A DNA stretch of 47,694 nt from Hyphomonas sp. UBA5111 (GTDB lineage: Bacteria > Pseudomonadota > Alphaproteobacteria > Caulobacterales > Hyphomonadaceae), in contig DHZF01000160.1 of the NCBI GenBank assembly GCA_002414505.1, forward strand, positions 1 through 47,694, read 5' to 3'. A model generated the notes under the pieces. That model had not been told where the DNA came from. It did not search any database and worked only from the letters and a program-made list of their open reading frames with translations. The translations under genes and the position numbers were made by a program. The first letter of the stretch is position 1; each line of letters opens with the position of its first letter. Below are positions 44,692 through 47,694 of the stretch, one piece after another.

Positions 44692-44781
44692 GGAGAGGTG
44701 GCCGAGTGGCTGAAGGCGCGCCCCTGCTAAGGGCGTATACGTTAACGCGTATCGAGGGTTCGAATCCCTTCCTCTCCGCCA
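44692..44781 (+). tRNA. tRNA-Ser (GCU anticodon)
   Basis: The acceptor stem GGAGAGG (44692-44698) pairs with CCTCTCC (44771-44777), with G as discriminator and encoded CCA at 44779-44781. The anticodon arm CGCCC-CTGCTAA-GGGCG holds GCT at 44726-44728, reading AGC and AGU. A long variable arm (ATACG/CGTAT stem) marks a class II tRNA such as tRNA-Ser. The T-arm is GAGGG-TTCGAAT-CCCTT. It is the integration site of the element to its right. Confidence 0.97.
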
Positions 44782-44868
44782 GCCCGCCTCCCTCAACATC
44801 CTGATACATCCCTGAATATACTGAAACTATTCGGTATTTCGGAATATCCGCGCTTCTGGGAATCTTGA

Positions 44869-44903
44869 TTTGCTGCACATTTTGCTGCACAATTTGCTGC
44901 ACA
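44869..44903 (+). repeat. Three tandem TTTGCTGCACA repeats before the integrase
   Basis: The 11-base unit TTTGCTGCACA starts at 44869, 44881 and 44893, a strict 12-bp period, 15 bp before the integrase ATG and 88 bp after the tRNA. The array is on about one helical turn plus, so the same face of DNA is nearly repeated. It could be integrase arm sites or an operator for integrase autoregulation. Confidence 0.85.
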
Positions 44904-44917
44904 AAAGGGATTCGGAC

Positions 44918-46189
44918 ATGCCCGTATTCAAGCGTGGGACGACCTACCAGCTGCGTCGGCGTGTTCCCCGCCGGTATCATGGCGTTGAGACAAGACGCAC
45001 CGTCTGGATCAGCCTGCATACAGATTCCGAAAGCCTTGCGCAGAGCAAGGCAATCCATGCTTGGGAACAGCTCATCGAGGCGTGGGAGGCGCGTCTGGCA
45101 GGCAGGTCAAGCGATGCTGACGAACGCTATGCCGCTGTTCAGGAACTCGCCAGCCTGCGGGGATATCGCTATCTGCAGGCGGACAGGGTTTCGCAATTGC
45201 CGCTAGAAGAACTGGTTGAGCGTATCGAAGCCATACAAGGTGGGGGCGACGTGCCGGATGCGGTCGAGGCTGCCTCTTTGCTGGGAGGTGTCGAGAAGCC
45301 GGAGCCGACGCTTGAAGCAGCGCTCGACCTTTATTGGTCCCTGGCCCGGGAAAAGGTAATCGGTAAGAGTGAGGACCAGATCAGGCGCTGGCGAAATCCC
45401 CGTATCAAAGCAGTGCGCAATTTCGTGTCCGTGATCGGCAACAAGCCGATTGCAGCCATCACACGCGATGACATGCTGGATTTCAGGCAGCACTGGCTCG
45501 AACGGATCGAGGCAGGCGAGGTTACGCCCAATACCGCAAACAAGGACCTGATCCATCTCGGTGATATCCTGAAAACGGTGAACAGGATGAAGCGGCTCGG
45601 GATTACGCTGCCGCTCGGGGAATTGTCCTTCCGGGAAGGTGAGAAGCGGACTCGTCCACCATTCAGTACAAAATGGATTCGTGAGAAATTGCTGGCCCCG
45701 CATGCGCTGGACGGCCTGAATGAGGAAGCCAGAGCCTTGCTGCTCGGCATGATCAATACCGGATACAGGCCCTCGGAAGGTGCAGCTCTGACCTCCGACA
45801 CGATCCGGCTGGATCATGACGTGCCGCATGTCTCGATCGAACCGGCGGGCCGGCAGCTCAAGACCCATTATTCCAGGAGGATCATCCCCCTGGCCGGTGT
45901 GTCCCTGGAGGCATTCAGAGCCTTCCCGAATGGTTTTCCGCGCTACCGCAACAGCAGTGCCACCCTGTCTGGGGCCGTCAACAAATTCCTGAGAGAGAAT
46001 GCCCTCTTGGAAACACCGGAGCATTCTTTCTATTCTATCCGTCATGCGTTCGAAGATCGCATGATCGCAGCTGGCGTAGATGACCGTATCCGCCGGGACC
46101 TGTTCGGCCATCGCCTGGATCGCGAACGCTATGGGAAGGGCGCGTCCCTTGAACATTTGGGCCGGGTCGTGAAAGACCTCGCCCTCTAG
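44918..46189 (+). CDS. Tyrosine-type site-specific integrase
   Basis: 423 residues from ATG 44918 (MPVFKRGTTYQLRRRVPRRY), with AAGGGA upstream; the frame extends to 44870 across the repeat array but that part is not coding. Residues 1-200 hold the arm-binding and core-binding (SAM-like) domains. The catalytic domain has TGYRPSEG (first Arg), HYSRRIIPL, SIRHAF (His-x-x-Arg), FGHR (His) and ERYGKG with the nucleophilic Tyr. It integrates and excises the element at tRNA-Ser. The N-terminal RRRVPRRY is shared with the DUF6538-type integrases of alphaproteobacterial elements. Its 3' end overlaps an oppositely oriented small gene. Confidence 0.93.
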   Translation: MPVFKRGTTYQLRRRVPRRYHGVETRRTVWISLHTDSESLAQSKAIHAWEQLIEAWEARLAGRSSDADERYAAVQELASLRGYRYLQADRVSQLPLEELVERIEAIQGGGDVPDAVEAASLLGGVEKPEPTLEAALDLYWSLAREKVIGKSEDQIRRWRNPRIKAVRNFVSVIGNKPIAAITRDDMLDFRQHWLERIEAGEVTPNTANKDLIHLGDILKTVNRMKRLGITLPLGELSFREGEKRTRPPFSTKWIREKLLAPHALDGLNEEARALLLGMINTGYRPSEGAALTSDTIRLDHDVPHVSIEPAGRQLKTHYSRRIIPLAGVSLEAFRAFPNGFPRYRNSSATLSGAVNKFLRENALLETPEHSFYSIRHAFEDRMIAAGVDDRIRRDLFGHRLDRERYGKGASLEHLGRVVKDLAL

Positions 46190-46364
46190 GGGGCAAGGTC
46201 TTCTGGCTCGATGCGAGATAATTGGACAACCGGATCTGGCGGGACTGACGCAGATCCCGCTCTAACTCGAGGCGTTCGAGGATGGGCCAATACATCTCCC
46301 CTGTTTCCTGGATCAGGAGCGCGACCGTCTGAATGGCCCGTTCAATCCGGTTCAGTTCGATCAT
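46035..46364 (-). CDS. Small conserved-type hypothetical of the conjugative element
   Basis: 109 residues from ATG 46364, which has AGGA 7 bases upstream. The first about 50 residues (MIELNRIERAIQTVALLIQE, then MYWPILERLELERD) look like a real helical protein and resemble small unknown proteins placed between DUF736 genes and integrases in related elements. The remaining about 55 residues (from LASSQKTLPPRGRG) are Pro/Gly/Arg-rich and lie antisense to the integrase 3' end (46035-46189). A shorter ancestral protein that lost its stop codon by joining to the integrase end is likely. No function is known. Confidence 0.55.
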   Translation of the reverse strand: MIELNRIERAIQTVALLIQETGEMYWPILERLELERDLRQSRQIRLSNYLASSQKTLPPRGRGLSRPGPNVQGTRPSHSVRDPGDGRTGPGGYGHLRQLRSCDLRTHDG

Positions 46365-46397
46365 ATCCAATCCTGATCCGCTGCTGCCGCTCCCGGC

Positions 46398-46709
46398 TCA
46401 GTTCAGTTTCTGCCGGTTCCAGACCAGCACGCCGCTGCCATCTTCTTCCTTTTCAAAGAACGCAGCCCGCAGGGGCTTGTCGAATCCCGGATCGTCAAGC
46501 TTGACGGCGAGATAAGGCGTCTCGCCATCCTTGCTCTCCTCGCGCCAGGCCGCGCCGAGTTCTGCGCCTCCTGCGAAGATGCGGTAGTCCGGACCGGCCT
46601 CTGCCTTGTCGGTCACCGGGACCATCTGGGCCTTCACATTGATCGTCATGGTCCGGATCGTTCCGGTCCATTTGCCATCCTTCTGGCGGAATGTGCCAAT
46701 CGTCGCCAT
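46398..46709 (-). CDS. DUF736 domain-containing protein
   Basis: 103 residues (MATIGTFRQKDGKWTGTIRTM). The second ATG (46709) is chosen because GGAG lies 7 bases before it; an ATG at 46712 is adjacent. DUF736 proteins are small single-domain proteins with a strong link to conjugative and integrative elements of alphaproteobacteria; seen here are INVKAQMVPV, GPDYRIFAGGAELGAAW and YLAVKLDDPGF. The biochemical role is unknown. It overlaps the DUF2274 stop, so it belongs to the leftward transfer operon. Confidence 0.9.
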   Translation of the reverse strand: MATIGTFRQKDGKWTGTIRTMTINVKAQMVPVTDKAEAGPDYRIFAGGAELGAAWREESKDGETPYLAVKLDDPGFDKPLRAAFFEKEEDGSGVLVWNRQKLN

Positions 46710-46948
46710 CATGTATCTCCTTTGCTGGCTCTGGCATGAAGGGCCTTGCGGGCCCGCTTGAACCCGGCATCCGAACTGAGGAACATCTCCAGCATGACGG
46801 GCACCAGGGTTTCGGGTTTCTCTTGCGCGCCATAGGTTTCGGCATAGATCGCGGCATAATCGGCGAGTGCGCAAGCGAGGTCTGGCTCGACGGACACGCT
46901 AAGTTTCACAGGCGTCCTGTCCGGAAGTTGTCCTATGCGAAGACTCAT
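46709..46948 (-). CDS. DUF2274 domain-containing protein
   Basis: 79 residues from ATG 46948 (MSLRIGQLPDRTPVKLSVSV). It matches the DUF2274 pattern: PDRTPVKLSVSVEPDLACALADYAAIYAETYG and the end of MLEMFLSSDAGFKRARKAL. The genes regularly follow trbI in alpha- and betaproteobacterial conjugative elements, and a ribbon-helix-helix-like (DNA-binding) fold has been suggested, which I infer only from the beta-helix-helix look. It overlaps the trbI stop (ATGA) and the DUF736 start. Confidence 0.9.
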   Translation of the reverse strand: MSLRIGQLPDRTPVKLSVSVEPDLACALADYAAIYAETYGAQEKPETLVPVMLEMFLSSDAGFKRARKALHARASKGDT

Positions 46949-47694
46949 GGCCGGCCTCCTTCGGAATAGGGCCATAGCACCAGATCACGCGTCACGATCA
47001 CCCGAACGGGCCAGCCGGGCCGGATACGGATCGTCGGCTGAATGCCAAGGTTTCGGTCTACGACGCGCTGACCGGCCTCGGAGACGCTATCCCCGAACCC
47101 GCGCCGGATCGCCCGCTCGATATCATCGGCATCGGAACCGAGTTCCGACCCGATGCCGAGCAGGGTCGCCAGTCCTGCGGCAGCAAACACGCGGTCCCAG
47201 TGATGGTCCGTCCGGTCAGACACGCCCGCATATCCCTGCGCATCGGCCGCCGGTTCGGAAATCTGTAGCGAGCTGCCATCCGGCAGGATGATCCGGTCCC
47301 AGACCAGCAGCGCGCGTTCCTGACCGAACGAGACGTCGGACTGGTAGCGCCCGATCAGGCGCGCCCCCTGGGGGATGAGCAGATGCGCACCGCTCACCGT
47401 GTCATAGACCGGCTGGGTTACCTGCGCGATGACATTGCCGGGCAGATCGGAGTTCAGCCCTGTGACAAGCGAGGCCGGGATCAGTGTACCTGCCATCACC
47501 TGATAGGGTGAGACCGGGGTCTCGACATCATGCGGGTTGTAGATGTCGCCATCCCGCTTCTCCGCCGCGAACGCGATCTTCTCCGCCTGAAGATTCTGGT
47601 CCGGCGAGTTCCCAAAACCTGGCGCGCCTGTGCTCTGGGCAGCCAGCGCCAGCCGTTCCGAGCCAAGCGTTTTCGAGAGGCCGCCCGGTGCAGA
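46945..47694 (-). CDS. trbI: TrbI/VirB10-family conjugal transfer protein, 5' end cut
   Basis: 249 residues are visible; the frame is open to the right edge, so the N-terminal cytoplasmic and membrane parts are missing. The conserved VirB10/TrbI domain is present: MAGTLIPASLVTGLNSDLPG, VYDTVSGAHLLIPQGARLIGRYQSDVSFGQERALLVWDRIILPDGSSL, then FAAAGLATLLGIGSEL and the C-terminal IRPGWPVRVIVTRDLVL. VirB10-type proteins bridge the inner and outer membranes of a type IV secretion channel. It overlaps the DUF2274 start by four bases, showing one transfer operon. Confidence 0.93.
   Translation of the reverse strand, partial: SAPGGLSKTLGSERLALAAQSTGAPGFGNSPDQNLQAEKIAFAAEKRDGDIYNPHDVETPVSPYQVMAGTLIPASLVTGLNSDLPGNVIAQVTQPVYDTVSGAHLLIPQGARLIGRYQSDVSFGQERALLVWDRIILPDGSSLQISEPAADAQGYAGVSDRTDHHWDRVFAAAGLATLLGIGSELGSDADDIERAIRRGFGDSVSEAGQRVVDRNLGIQPTIRIRPGWPVRVIVTRDLVLWPYSEGGRP

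Larger units (their letters stand above)
44761..47694. mobile_element. Left end of an integrative conjugative element at tRNA-Ser
   Basis: A tyrosine integrase starts 136 bp after the tRNA-Ser 3' end, reading away from it, and is followed by convergent genes of a Trb-type conjugation system (DUF736, DUF2274, trbI). Such order (integrase, then tra/trb genes) is usual for ICEs of alphaproteobacteria, which recombine into the 3' part of tRNA genes. The attL core is probably within the T-arm to CCA region (44760-44781); the other att site is beyond the window, so the crossover bases cannot be fixed. Confidence 0.8.

Noticed and set aside
44580..44804. Plus-strand open frame through the tRNA-Ser gene
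   Set aside because: It is a translation of the tRNA and its flank, not a protein gene.
44869..44903. CRISPR-like array
   Set aside because: Units of 11 bases with a single-base spacer are far too short and there are no cas genes.

Overview
The window is a continuous stretch of an alphaproteobacterial chromosome of moderately high GC. Gene content and order point to the Caulobacterales/Hyphomonadaceae side (a Hyphomonas-like organism). The reasons are a divK-pleD cell-cycle operon next to dinB and rpmG, an hdaA gene with an N-terminal clamp-binding motif, the neighbourhood NDUFA12 - MlaD - DUF2155 - aat - accC - accB - aroQ, and possible CtrA-type and CcrM (GANTC) sites in promoters. The assignment rests on synteny and protein sequence read by eye; no database search was possible.

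Layout, left to right. 1-3.7 kb (minus): a DUF482 protein cut by the window edge, a glycerophosphodiester phosphodiesterase, a RidA-like protein, and DNA polymerase IV under a near-perfect alphaproteobacterial LexA box. 3.8-6.8 kb (plus): divK, pleD and an MFS transporter, closed by a bidirectional terminator. 6.9-16 kb (minus): rpmG, a NUDIX hydrolase, rnr, an M23 peptidase, topA, lptG and lptF. 16-19 kb: pepA and holC (plus), a PhnA/YjdM zinc-ribbon protein (minus) and ndk (plus). 19-21 kb (minus): a small unknown gene, purN and purM. 21.2-26.7 kb (plus): a DUF2066 protein, hdaA, ppk and ppx; rnd lies convergent. 27.9-29.8 kb: aspS. 29.8-33 kb (minus): a secreted pentapeptide-repeat protein and a 751-residue protein that resembles the C-terminal half of B12-dependent ribonucleotide reductase without its catalytic barrel. 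33.2-37.8 kb: NDUFA12, an MlaD-like protein and a DUF2155 protein (plus), then aat, accC, accB and aroQ (minus), then thiS and thiG (plus). 38.7-43.4 kb (minus): a sugar operon of bglX, a gluconolactonase-like lipoprotein and a GntP permease, behind a LacI-type operator that overlaps its -35 box. 43.6-44.5 kb: an iron/2-oxoglutarate oxygenase. 44.69 kb: tRNA-Ser(GCU).

From the 3' end of the tRNA-Ser to the right edge lies the end of an integrated conjugative element: a tyrosine integrase preceded by three 11-bp repeats, then convergent conjugation-type genes (a small unknown gene, DUF736, DUF2274, trbI/virB10) that run off the window.

Most of the window is housekeeping DNA. The points most worth a second look are the NrdJ-like protein without a catalytic core, the regulatory architecture of the dinB/divK intergenic region, the repressor-type promoter of the bglX operon with its possible aldonate role, two genes whose C-termini run antisense into neighbours (aat and the small gene beside the integrase), an HdaA with no P-loop lysine, and the repeat array before the integrase. 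I found no CRISPR array, rRNA, riboswitch or complete insertion sequence. No stretch longer than about 200 bases lacks a gene.
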